Of a stretch of 53,738 nt of DNA, positions 1-7,632 are shown piece by piece. A program made the translations under genes and the position numbers. The notes below the pieces were generated by a model. That model was given only the letters and a program-made list of their open reading frames with translations, was not told where the DNA came from and made no database searches. The number at the start of each line of letters is the position of its first letter. The stretch's first letter is position 1. Source of the DNA: an uncultured Gemmata sp. (GTDB taxonomy: Bacteria; Planctomycetota; Planctomycetia; Gemmatales; Gemmataceae); assembly GCA_937924775.1 (NCBI GenBank), contig CALDUT010000023.1, forward strand, positions 1-53,738. The letters run 5' to 3'.

Positions 1-217
1 AGCCTTACCAGCGACTGCTGAGCCGCCACGGGATCGAGGGCAGCATGAGCCGAGTGGGGTCAGTGCTGGGACAAGGCTGCGATGGAGTCGTTGTGGTTTG
101 GCGCTGAATTGTCTTCACCAGCCGCGGGAGTTGAGGGCCAAACAACCCAAGCCGAGCCGGTGGCGAGAGTACCAAGGGAACCTGCCACAATGGCGGACCC
201 GCATTGTCCGCAAACCC

Positions 218-1281
218 TTAACTCCCTGTCCATTTTTCGTGGGGAACTCCAGACAGCGGGCGATCTAACTGGGCTAGGTCGGTGGGCCGCACGGACGTGG
301 CAGGGAGATTGAGGGGTGATGCGTTATCACTGAACGAGGGAATGTTGCCGTGAGAGAGTTGTCGGGCGGAAGGAGTCATGACTGCGGCATCAAGTTCTCC
401 ACGCAACAGGTACTGAACGATGATGGCTTCGATGTTATCGAGGGGGTGATTGGCCAACAGTTGCAATATGTGGATGTAGTGCCATGTGCCGACACACAAG
501 CTGAATCGCGCGACCTGAGTCTTATGCAACTGCGTGAACGTAGAAGGAAGTTGCCCAGCCACGCAGGACCGACGCGTCATCGAGTGCCACCAGCTTCTAT
601 TCCAAAGTTGTCAAGAAATGAAGAGGATTCAGTGCCTTCTTCGCACCCTGGTAGCTGTGTGTGGGAGCGGCAAGGGTTGTGCCTTCACCCATACCTTCGA
701 CGTGATCGAGTTAGCCCTTGACCGTAACAGTGAGAAATGCCCACCGCCGCGGAACGCTGCAACGATAGCGGTCGAACGCTGCCGTTTAGTAATTGTCCAC
801 TTACGCCGAATGATACAAGGATCGAAGGGATGTTTGGGAAGCGTCAACGCGTAAGTCTGATCCTGCTCGAGGAAATCGACGACACGCGGAACAGACGGCT
901 CATTGACGTTGAAGGTCTTGCACATGCTTCTTGACCCGCGGCTTCTCAAATGGCGTCGAGGACATGCAGAAGCGAGAAGCAAAGAGGTAGTGACTGTTCA
1001 AGTGCCACGGATTGGGGATGAAGTGTGTGTTGTCGTCCTTTGAGAATGTGGATTGCAACTGTATTGGGGTTGTCCGCCCACAGTTCACGCGGAACACATC
1101 CGGAGATGTTGAAGGCATCAAGTGATCCGTGGAGAACCGCTTCGGTCCGTTCGGTGGGCTGCGCGATAGCGAAAGGACAGTTGGAGTAACTCCAAGTGGT
1201 CACGAGAACAGGTACTTTCCGTTGACTATCGGGTGGTCCACGTCTTCCACTGTTCGCATCCTTCTCCCCTACGACCCGCAT
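218..1281 (-). pseudogene. Decayed IS21-family transposase (IstA) remnant
   Basis: Three minus-strand frames carry, in order, pieces typical of an IstA-type DDE transposase. About 1215-1085 reads TWSYSNCPFA, then TERTEAVLHG, then CVPRELWADNPNTVA and ILKGRQHTLHP. About 1080-910 in another frame reads LNSHYLFASRFCM, then EKPRVKKHVQDLQR. About 880-780 reads LPKHPFDPCIIRR. About 500-420 reads WHYIHILQLLANHPLDNIEA, and near 300-230 the usual proline- and aspartate-containing tail appears. The blocks are collinear with intact IS21 transposases but are joined only by frameshifts, and the N-terminal helix-turn-helix part is not recognisable. I therefore call a dead copy. No IstB partner is visible in the 217 bases beyond its C-terminal end. 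The exact element ends and terminal repeats were not found. Confidence 0.75.
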
Positions 1282-1816
1282 CGACGTCGGTCGCTGAGGT
1301 TGTGCTACAGTGGTCCTGAATTCGATGTCAATGTGGTCCTGTGTTACGCGTCAATTACCAGTCCAGGGACCAATATTGCTCCAGATCTTGGGCAGCATTC
1401 GTCGTTCGGCTAATCAGTCTTCGATGGTCCCGGTGTCGAGGTCCGAGAGCCAGATCAAGCCGTTATCGTTATCTACGTCGCCTTGATCCACTGAATGATC
1501 TGACGACTCCGTTCCCCACCAGAGTTTCCAGCTATACTGTAAAGCCCGTAAGTCTTCTCTTGAGGTTTCTTTCCTCAGATGAATGATCTGGAAATAAGGG
1601 CCAGATCGACTGAAAGTCTGCTTCTTCCCTCGCAACCTAGCCTGATACGCGGCTTTCGACCACATCCAATGTTTCGAGCGATTCTTTAAGGCCGTTCCAA
1701 AACCTGAAAAACATGGGAAAACAGAACGCCTGTTGGCGTCATAGTTGGCGTTTTGAAATAGGCCTTACGCATCACGAGGGGCACTCATTTGCCCACGGAG
1801 CCACAGGGATGGGCTC
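1282..1816. other. Gene-free stretch beside the transposase remnant
   Basis: I see no convincing gene here. Open frames are short and their translations resemble no family I know. It may hold the unrecognisable start of the transposase remnant and its left end; a short direct repeat (gttggcg, twice near 1734-1752) is the only structure I noticed. Confidence 0.4.
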
Positions 1817-1845
1817 TTGACTATGTGCATCCACTTTATTAGTTT
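1817..1845 (+). promoter_or_regulatory. Possible sigma-70-type promoter before the DUF1559 gene
   Basis: TTGACT (1817-1822) is followed after 17 bases by TAGTTT (1840-1845). The -35 matches well and the -10 poorly. It lies about 55 bases upstream of the DUF1559 start in an AT-rich patch. Assigned by eye only. Confidence 0.3.
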
Positions 1846-1899
1846 AAGCTAACAATATATTTTAGATATGACTAACTAAGCCTTTGTGGAGGCTAGAAA

Positions 1900-2886
1900 A
1901 TGTGTACCGTCTTGGGGACGTCGCATCCCCAACAGCATAGATTCGATGGGATATTACGCGGATTTACGTTAATCGAATTGCTTGTGGTGGTGGCAATTAT
2001 CGCGATGTTGATCGGCTTGCTTTTGCCGGCGGTGCAAAAAGTTCGTGAGGCCGCGGCCCGTTTGCAGAGTCAGACCAATCTCAAGCAGATGGGTTTGGCC
2101 TTGCATAACTACCACGACGTGCATCAACGTTTTCCGCCGGGGTATCAGTCGGGCTATCCGGGGCAGCCTCTCCTGGCGGCAGATGCCGCGCCGGGTTGGG
2201 CATGGGCCTCGGTTTTACTGCCACAACTGGAACACGAGAATCTGTTTCACCAGCTCCGGCGGGACTTGCCGTGTTGGGCTGCTGTCAATGCTTCTGCCGT
2301 ACGGAATGTTCCGAAAGTTTTTCTCAACCCGGCTGCTCCGAATCTGGGGCCGACGATGCTGGTTCGCGACGGTGAAGGCCAAATTCTCGCGGAGTTTGGA
2401 ATCAGCCACTACGTTGCCAACAACGGGATGGACGAATCATGGGCCTATGAACTGTCGGATCTTTCGGGGATTCGTGGCATCGGTCCGTTTTTCCGCAACT
2501 CCCAAACCACGATTGCTTCTGTCACCGATGGGCTTTCCAACACTGTATTCGTTGGTGAACACACGACTATTAGTGATAAGACCTGGGTGGGAGTTGTGCC
2601 GGGAGCCAGAGTATGCCCCAACGATCCGGCGCGGTTTCCTTTCACGGAATGCGATGTAGCGGCCACGCTGGTTCTGTGCCATAGCGGGCCTTCAGCGGGC
2701 GAGGACGGCTTGATTCATCCGCCCAGTTTCCCAACCTGTCATGTATGCCAAATGTATGCGCCATGGCCGGGAGGGAATGTGCTGTTAGGGGATGGCAGCG
2801 TGCGTTTCATTCCCACATCCATCAATGCCAACACATGGGCCGCTTTGTGCAGTATGAATTTGGGAGACGTGCCTGGTGATTTCTGA
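1900..2886 (+). CDS. DUF1559 domain protein with type IV prepilin-like N-terminus
   Basis: A 328-residue protein of the large planctomycete DUF1559 family. It begins with a short leader ending in Gly21, followed by FTLIELLVV and a hydrophobic helix to about residue 45, the classic substrate of a type IV prepilin peptidase. The family signature with [16 protein letters not shown] follows at about 60-75, and a C-terminal GDGSVRFI lies near residue 297. The family's H-X9-DG motif is altered here: proline stands where histidine is usual. The start is supported by GGAGG at 1888-1892, seven bases before the ATG. The protein is probably exported and anchored in or assembled at the cell envelope; the precise role of the family is unknown. 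The next gene overlaps its end by 11 bases, suggesting translational coupling. Confidence 0.92.
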   Translation: MCTVLGTSHPQQHRFDGILRGFTLIELLVVVAIIAMLIGLLLPAVQKVREAAARLQSQTNLKQMGLALHNYHDVHQRFPPGYQSGYPGQPLLAADAAPGWAWASVLLPQLEHENLFHQLRRDLPCWAAVNASAVRNVPKVFLNPAAPNLGPTMLVRDGEGQILAEFGISHYVANNGMDESWAYELSDLSGIRGIGPFFRNSQTTIASVTDGLSNTVFVGEHTTISDKTWVGVVPGARVCPNDPARFPFTECDVAATLVLCHSGPSAGEDGLIHPPSFPTCHVCQMYAPWPGGNVLLGDGSVRFIPTSINANTWAALCSMNLGDVPGDF

Positions 2887-3289
2887 TGCAGACGAGCACA
2901 ATCGGTCGCGCTTGTACGTGTTTGTCGTCGTGGCGGCCGGGCTGCTGCTAACCCTGATCGTGGTCTGGTGGCCGGGCTGTCGGCATTATCCAATAGTCAC
3001 CAGCTCAAAATCGTTAGAGCTTCTGAAACGTTTGTATGTTGCTTGTAATACGCGTGACGCGGCGCTATTAGCGAAAGTCGCAGCGGATATTGAAACGCTA
3101 TCGGGTGAAGGAAAGTTGTCCGCGGCCGAATACGACGTATTTCAGACGATCATTCGCGACGCTCAAGCTGGAAATTGGGAGAAGGCAGAGCGAGCCGCTC
3201 TCCAATTCGCCCAGGATCAAGTGGGGCGAGGCTTTCCAAGTACCAATATCAAACCCATGTCCGGTTCGAAAACCTTTCAGAAACAATGA
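2876..3289 (+). CDS. Small membrane-anchored protein partnered with DUF1559 gene
   Basis: A 137-residue protein starting at a GTG that overlaps the end of the DUF1559 gene by 11 bases. One hydrophobic segment (about residues 14-30, [19 protein letters not shown]) is followed by a conserved-looking helical region around [20 protein letters not shown] and ending near AQDQVG, so the bulk should lie outside the membrane. I cannot name a function. In planctomycetes, DUF1559 genes are often followed by such a small anchored partner, which supports reality despite the non-ATG start. The last 20 residues look unstructured. Confidence 0.75.
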   Translation: MISDADEHNRSRLYVFVVVAAGLLLTLIVVWWPGCRHYPIVTSSKSLELLKRLYVACNTRDAALLAKVAADIETLSGEGKLSAAEYDVFQTIIRDAQAGNWEKAERAALQFAQDQVGRGFPSTNIKPMSGSKTFQKQ

Positions 3290-3632
3290 TCCTGGTTTTG
3301 GTGACCTTCTAATCGCAGTGGAACGATCTGACGAGAGAACTCGAGGGCATGGACCGGTGGTGAAGGGGATGAAGTCATGAGGGACAAGCTGTGAAGCCGC
3401 TGTATGGCCATGGTCCGAGTCAGTTGGCCGCTACAGCCAGCACCATTGCGGCAAGCACTCGTTACAAGATTTGAAATAGCGTGGGCCGCGACTTTTCGCA
3501 GTGTTGCTCTCATAGTCGCAAAAGCAACATGACGCGCCATGCCCTGCTGTAGATGCTAGGCGACACCACGCTTGACGGGTCGAGATTTCTGCGGGACAAT
3601 AGCTGCTGTGGAACCTTCCATGGAGCATTCCC
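3290..3632. other. Intergenic stretch without visible gene
   Basis: 343 bases between the DUF1559 partner and the DUF1326 gene. I see no gene, RNA or repeat in it. It should contain the promoter for the downstream gene, but no clear promoter could be picked. Confidence 0.4.
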
Positions 3633-4277
3633 ATGACCCCACTACTTCTTTCGATTGTCCTGGCCACATCGGGTCCTGAAGCGATCCGCGGCCACTATGT
3701 GGAAGCACGGACTTGCGATGTCTTCACCGGCTCCTGTTTCTCCAATGCCGATACCGGTCTGACCGGAAAGAACGCTGTCCTTGTGTGGAAAATCGACACG
3801 GGCACTTGGGGGAACGTGAAACTGAATGGCTTGGGCGTTGCGGTGGTGTTGGCGACCACCGATACTCTGGGGCTCAAACAAAGCGGCCCCGGCCAAGGCA
3901 TCATCTACGTTGATCAACGCGCCACCGCCAGCCAACGCGATGCTTTGGTGAAATTCGCACAATCGCAAATCGGTAACTTACTCGGTGAGATTGTGGATGT
4001 TCGGGCTACGGATTTCACTTTGGAAATCTGCCCCTGTGAGGGTCAGAGCTGCGCAGCGGTGCAACTCGACGCGGTCAAAATCAAAACCCGCTGCCTTGAT
4101 TTGGACCACGACAAAGCCTGTGGGAACGAAACCACGCAATATCCGCCGTTGGCCAAGGGTGTCGTCGCTCATCCGGCGGTGGCGGTCGAACACCGTTTCA
4201 CCGGGAAAGGCTTGAACGTGAGGTGGAATGATGCGGGGCGTCGCGGGGCGTTCGTGGGAACGTTCGTGACCCGCTGA
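3633..4277 (+). CDS. DUF1326 domain-containing protein, exported
   Basis: A 214-residue protein with a short hydrophobic start (MTPLLLSIVLATSG) that may be a signal peptide. It then has the DUF1326 opening GHYVEARTCDVFTG followed by SCFSNAD at about 21-40, and a GLGVAVVLATTDTLG segment. The later part (about 130-200) contains cysteine pairs (CPCEGQSC, and CLDLDHDKACG) that could bind metal or form disulphides; this is an inference. Function of the family is unknown. It stands alone, with its own upstream spacer and about 115 bases before the next gene. Confidence 0.85.
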   Translation: MTPLLLSIVLATSGPEAIRGHYVEARTCDVFTGSCFSNADTGLTGKNAVLVWKIDTGTWGNVKLNGLGVAVVLATTDTLGLKQSGPGQGIIYVDQRATASQRDALVKFAQSQIGNLLGEIVDVRATDFTLEICPCEGQSCAAVQLDAVKIKTRCLDLDHDKACGNETTQYPPLAKGVVAHPAVAVEHRFTGKGLNVRWNDAGRRGAFVGTFVTR

Positions 4278-4391
4278 ATCGCGTTATGGCAATTCGACTG
4301 CTCTCGACGCTGCACGATCAGTGCAGTCGGATATTCTTTTTGTCCAGGTCCAAGGACATTCATTACCAGTAGGCCGTATGGAGTTCAACGT

Positions 4392-5081
4392 ATGCTTCGC
4401 ACCACGGTCGCTGTGATGCTCACTGTCGGCGTGGGGATGGGAACTGCCGGACCCATTGCCGCGGCGGCCCCACCGCTGCGGGTGAAAGTGGAGAAGACAG
4501 ACCCACCCAGTGAACTGAGCCCGGCGGTTCGCGGTGTCTTGTTCGATCAAGCCCTCCTCGTTCACGATAACCACGGTCAGCTCGTCTGCACGATTTGGCC
4601 TGTTCAAAATCTGACATTGAAAGATGGCGTGAAGGCTTCCGGAGGGGCGAAATACTCCCATCTGGAGGAATCGACTGTACTGGGAGCGATTCGTTTTGCC
4701 AACGATTGGCGGGATTACCGCAAGCAGAAGATCAGAGCGGGGGTCTACGTCTTGCGATTTGGACTTCAACCGATGGATGGCGACCACATGGGCACGGCCC
4801 CCTTCAGCGAGTTCGCCTTGCTGTGCCCCGCCAAGGAGGACACCAAACCCGATTTGATCGACGTCGAAACCCTGCATCAATTGAGCGCCAAATCCACCAC
4901 CCGCAAACACCCCGGCATGATGCTGCTATTCCCTATCAAAGAGCCGCCGGAAACCCCCACGGCTGAAGTGAAGCCGAAGGATCATGTCGTCGTCAACTAT
5001 GCGATCCCCGCCACGATTGGCAATACCAAAACCGCGATGGGTGTCAGTGTGGTGGTGATCGGCGAAACGGCTGCGGAGTAA
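4392..5081 (+). CDS. Secreted protein of unknown function next to xdhC
   Basis: A 229-residue protein with a signal peptide (about residues 1-25, ending in AAAAPP). The mature part has no motif I can assign. Distinctive blocks are SHLEESTVLGAIRFANDWRDY (spread over about 89-109), then RAGVYVLRFGLQPMDGDHMG, then FSEFALLCPA; I recall similar hypothetical proteins from Gemmata-type genomes. GGAG eight bases before the ATG supports the start. The next gene (XdhC) starts three bases after its stop, so the two are very likely cotranscribed, but nothing in the sequence says whether it serves the molybdenum enzyme. Confidence 0.75.
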   Translation: MLRTTVAVMLTVGVGMGTAGPIAAAAPPLRVKVEKTDPPSELSPAVRGVLFDQALLVHDNHGQLVCTIWPVQNLTLKDGVKASGGAKYSHLEESTVLGAIRFANDWRDYRKQKIRAGVYVLRFGLQPMDGDHMGTAPFSEFALLCPAKEDTKPDLIDVETLHQLSAKSTTRKHPGMMLLFPIKEPPETPTAEVKPKDHVVVNYAIPATIGNTKTAMGVSVVVIGETAAE

Positions 5082-5084
5082 CTC

Positions 5085-6197
5085 ATGCTGGCTCTGCTCG
5101 CGGAACTGAACGCGGCGTTGGCCCAGGGGGGATCGTGCATTTACTGTGTCGTCGTTGAAACACGGGGCAGCACACCGCAGAAAGCCGGGGCGGCGATGAT
5201 CGTTTATCCCGATGGCCGCCAAAGTGGAACCCTCGGTGGGGGGTGTGTGGAAGCGGAAGTCAAGCGTCTGGCTATCCGAGCGTTTCAGGAAATGGCCCAA
5301 CCCGAACTTTTCACCTTTTGCCTTGATAACGATTACGGGTGGGATGATGGCCTGATCTGCGGCGGTCGCATGACCATTCTCGCCCAGCCGTTTTGGACCA
5401 CCCGTTCGGCACCGGCCCCGGTAACCACCTACTATCAGCGGCTGTATGAGCTGATGCAGGGTGGTCGCGGCTGTACCGAAGCCATCATCGTCAGTGATGC
5501 GCTCGGCCTGCCGGTGGGTGACCGCTACCTATTTGAGGCAACGAATCAACCGGTGGCCAGCACCAGCCCGACTCCGCGATGGGATTTGGTCAGTCCCCAT
5601 GTCACGCCCCTGGCGGAACGACCCAAACCCGCCACCCGCCAGGGCATGGCCTTCATTCCGACCCTGCCGCGGATCACGCTCCTGATTGTTGGCGGTGGGC
5701 ATGTCGGGCAAGCCGTCGCGCAACTCGCGGCGCAGGTCGATTTCGACATCTGGGTACTCGACGACCGCGACCGCTACGTCAGCCTGGAGCGATTCCCCAC
5801 CGCGTCACGCCGCTTGGTGGGCGACATCGGTACCACCCTACGCGATCTGGTGCCCACACTGACACCGCAAACCTACGCCATTATCGTCACGCGCGGGCAC
5901 AATCACGATGAGGAAGCCCTCTACCATCTGGCCCGCTCGGCTTGTGGTTATGTCGGAATGATTGGTAGTAAGCGTAAGATTCGCATGATCTTCGACGATT
6001 TGGTGGCTCAAGGAATACCGGCGGAAGCGTTGACATCGGTACATGCTCCTTTAGGTTACAACATCGGCTCCCAGACGGTGCCGGAGATTGCCATCAGTAT
6101 CGTGGCCGAACTCATCGCCTGCCGCAATGTCGGTAGTAGTGCGGCAGCACGATGGAGTTGGAAACCGCGGCGTACGGGCGAAGGAGCGGAGGCGTGA
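5085..6197 (+). CDS. XdhC/CoxF-family molybdenum cofactor chaperone
   Basis: A 370-residue XdhC-type protein. The N-terminal domain (about 1-110) has the family's VETRGSTPQKAGA, GTLGGGCVEAEV and a DDGLICGG block. A Rossmann domain starts near residue 195 with LLIVGGGHVGQ, followed by RGHNHDEEAL and YVGMIGSKRK. Family members bind the molybdopterin cofactor, promote its sulfuration and insert it into xanthine-dehydrogenase-type enzymes in the cytoplasm before export. The neighbouring MocA-like gene overlaps its end and the three enzyme subunits follow, so it most likely serves that enzyme, as PaoD serves PaoABC in E. coli. Complete in length. Confidence 0.93.
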   Translation: MLALLAELNAALAQGGSCIYCVVVETRGSTPQKAGAAMIVYPDGRQSGTLGGGCVEAEVKRLAIRAFQEMAQPELFTFCLDNDYGWDDGLICGGRMTILAQPFWTTRSAPAPVTTYYQRLYELMQGGRGCTEAIIVSDALGLPVGDRYLFEATNQPVASTSPTPRWDLVSPHVTPLAERPKPATRQGMAFIPTLPRITLLIVGGGHVGQAVAQLAAQVDFDIWVLDDRDRYVSLERFPTASRRLVGDIGTTLRDLVPTLTPQTYAIIVTRGHNHDEEALYHLARSACGYVGMIGSKRKIRMIFDDLVAQGIPAEALTSVHAPLGYNIGSQTVPEIAISIVAELIACRNVGSSAAARWSWKPRRTGEGAEA

Positions 6198-6808
6198 TCG
6201 TTGCGATTGTCCCGGCGGCCGGATATAGCCGGCGGATGGGACGGCCGAAGTTGTTGCTCCCGTGGATGGGCCGCTCCATTCTTGAACATGTCGTGGAGGC
6301 TCTTCGCGTTTCCGGCATAGCCCGCGTGCTGGTGGTGGTCGGTCCGCATGTCCCGGAGTTGATTCCATTGGCGCAAACGGCCGGTGCGGATGTCCACGCA
6401 TTGAAAGAACCGACAGCGGACATGCGGGCGACCATCGAACGCGGATTCGACTGGATCGAAGCGAACATGTCCATAGCACCCTCAGCTTGGCTACTGGCTC
6501 CGGCCGATCAACCGCTCGTCGAAGCGCGTGTGGTGCAGCGGTTGATGGCTTCCTTTCGCGAACAGCCCGCCTTTTCTATCTTCTTGCCCACATACCGGGG
6601 CCAACGCGGTCATCCCGTGCTTCTCGCGTGGCGGCATGCGGCCGGGATTCGTCGCTGGAAGCACGATGAGGGAATCAACCGTTACATTCGCCATCATGCC
6701 GCGGAATGTTGTGAAGTCCCGGTCGTCAGCAAAAACGTCTTGGCCGACCTCGACACCCCGGAAGACTATCAGCGGCTACTAGCGGGAACCGGACAGGATT
6801 CTTCATGA
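6194..6808 (+). CDS. MocA/MobA-like molybdopterin nucleotidyltransferase
   Basis: About 204 residues of the NTP-transferase fold: VPAAGYSRRMGRPKLLLPW near the start is the nucleotide-binding loop, with LLAPADQPLV in the middle and GHPVLLA later. These match the CTP:molybdopterin cytidylyltransferase (MocA) and MobA group. I chose the GTG at 6194, which overlaps the xdhC stop as GTGA and has AAGGAG seven bases upstream. An ATG at 6152 in frame would add 14 residues unlike the family. In PaoABC-type enzymes the cofactor is the cytosine dinucleotide form made by MocA, so this gene probably makes the cofactor for the enzyme encoded just downstream. MobA-type (GTP) activity cannot be excluded by sequence alone. 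Confidence 0.88.
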   Translation: MIVAIVPAAGYSRRMGRPKLLLPWMGRSILEHVVEALRVSGIARVLVVVGPHVPELIPLAQTAGADVHALKEPTADMRATIERGFDWIEANMSIAPSAWLLAPADQPLVEARVVQRLMASFREQPAFSIFLPTYRGQRGHPVLLAWRHAAGIRRWKHDEGINRYIRHHAAECCEVPVVSKNVLADLDTPEDYQRLLAGTGQDSS

Positions 6809-7005
6809 TGGCTGTTGGGATAGCCGGTGCCACTGACCTCATCTCATGGCCGGGAGGCACAGGGAATGTCCTTCCCGATGGTTTGAAGCCATATTGGACA
6901 CGGAAACTTTGGGATCCGGGGAGGCAGATGCTTGCTTATGCGCAAAGATCGGCTTAAAATCGCACTTCTAAGATTTCCATCTTCTCCCCTGTCGGGGCGC
7001 ATGCC

Positions 7006-7629
7006 ATGAACAACTCCTCTGGAGATCGCCGCGACGGAGTCTCTCGCCGCGGATTCCTCACGGGCACAGGGGCCGTTGCGGCCGCAGCCGCTGGCATACA
7101 GGCCGAGCTGAAGCAGGCCACCGCCCAACCTCAGGTCGATGACACCAACCCCATGGGGCCAGCCCCGGTTCTGCTGCAACTGACCGTCAATGGTAAACTG
7201 CTCACGACTCAGGTGGAGCCGCGGGTAACCCTGTTGGATGCTCTGCGGAACTATTTGGATGTCACCGGGTGCAAACGGGTGTGCGACCGGGCCACCTGCG
7301 GGGCCTGCACGGTGATGGTCAACGGCCGGACCGTTTATGCCTGCACCATGCTGGCGCTGGAGGCCCGCGGTACGGATATTCGTACCGCCGAAGCGCTTGT
7401 CCGCGGCGGCAAACTGGACCCCGTACCCACCGCGTTCGTCGATTGCGACGCACAACAGTGCGGATTTTGTACACCCGGCTTCGTTGTCTCCATCCGGGCC
7501 GCACTCGACCGCAACCCGAATGCCACTCCGGAGGAGTTGGAAGCGGCTGTTTCCGGAAATATTTGCCGCTGTGGTACTTACGAACAAATGCGGCACGCCA
7601 TCGTTCAACTTTGCAAGAAGGGGGGCTGA
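7006..7629 (+). CDS. Tat-exported (2Fe-2S) subunit of a molybdenum hydroxylase
   Basis: A 207-residue iron-sulfur subunit. Residues about 13-20 (SRRGFLTG) followed by an Ala-rich stretch form a twin-arginine signal. A plant-type ferredoxin domain follows with GCKRVCDRATCGAC and the fourth Cys in VYACTM, binding the first 2Fe-2S cluster. The helical second domain has CDAQQCGFCTPG and GNICRCGTY for the second. All eight cysteines are present. It passes electrons from the molybdenum site toward the FAD subunit. Presence of the Tat signal only on this subunit is like E. coli PaoA, where it carries the whole folded complex to the periplasm. First of four closely packed genes (spacing 2-3 bases). 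Confidence 0.94.
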   Translation: MNNSSGDRRDGVSRRGFLTGTGAVAAAAAGIQAELKQATAQPQVDDTNPMGPAPVLLQLTVNGKLLTTQVEPRVTLLDALRNYLDVTGCKRVCDRATCGACTVMVNGRTVYACTMLALEARGTDIRTAEALVRGGKLDPVPTAFVDCDAQQCGFCTPGFVVSIRAALDRNPNATPEELEAAVSGNICRCGTYEQMRHAIVQLCKKGG

Positions 7630-7632
7630 GTC

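Noticed and set aside
1-217. Possible IstB partner beyond the transposase remnant
   Set aside because: No P-loop or IstB-like block could be found in the short sequence available.
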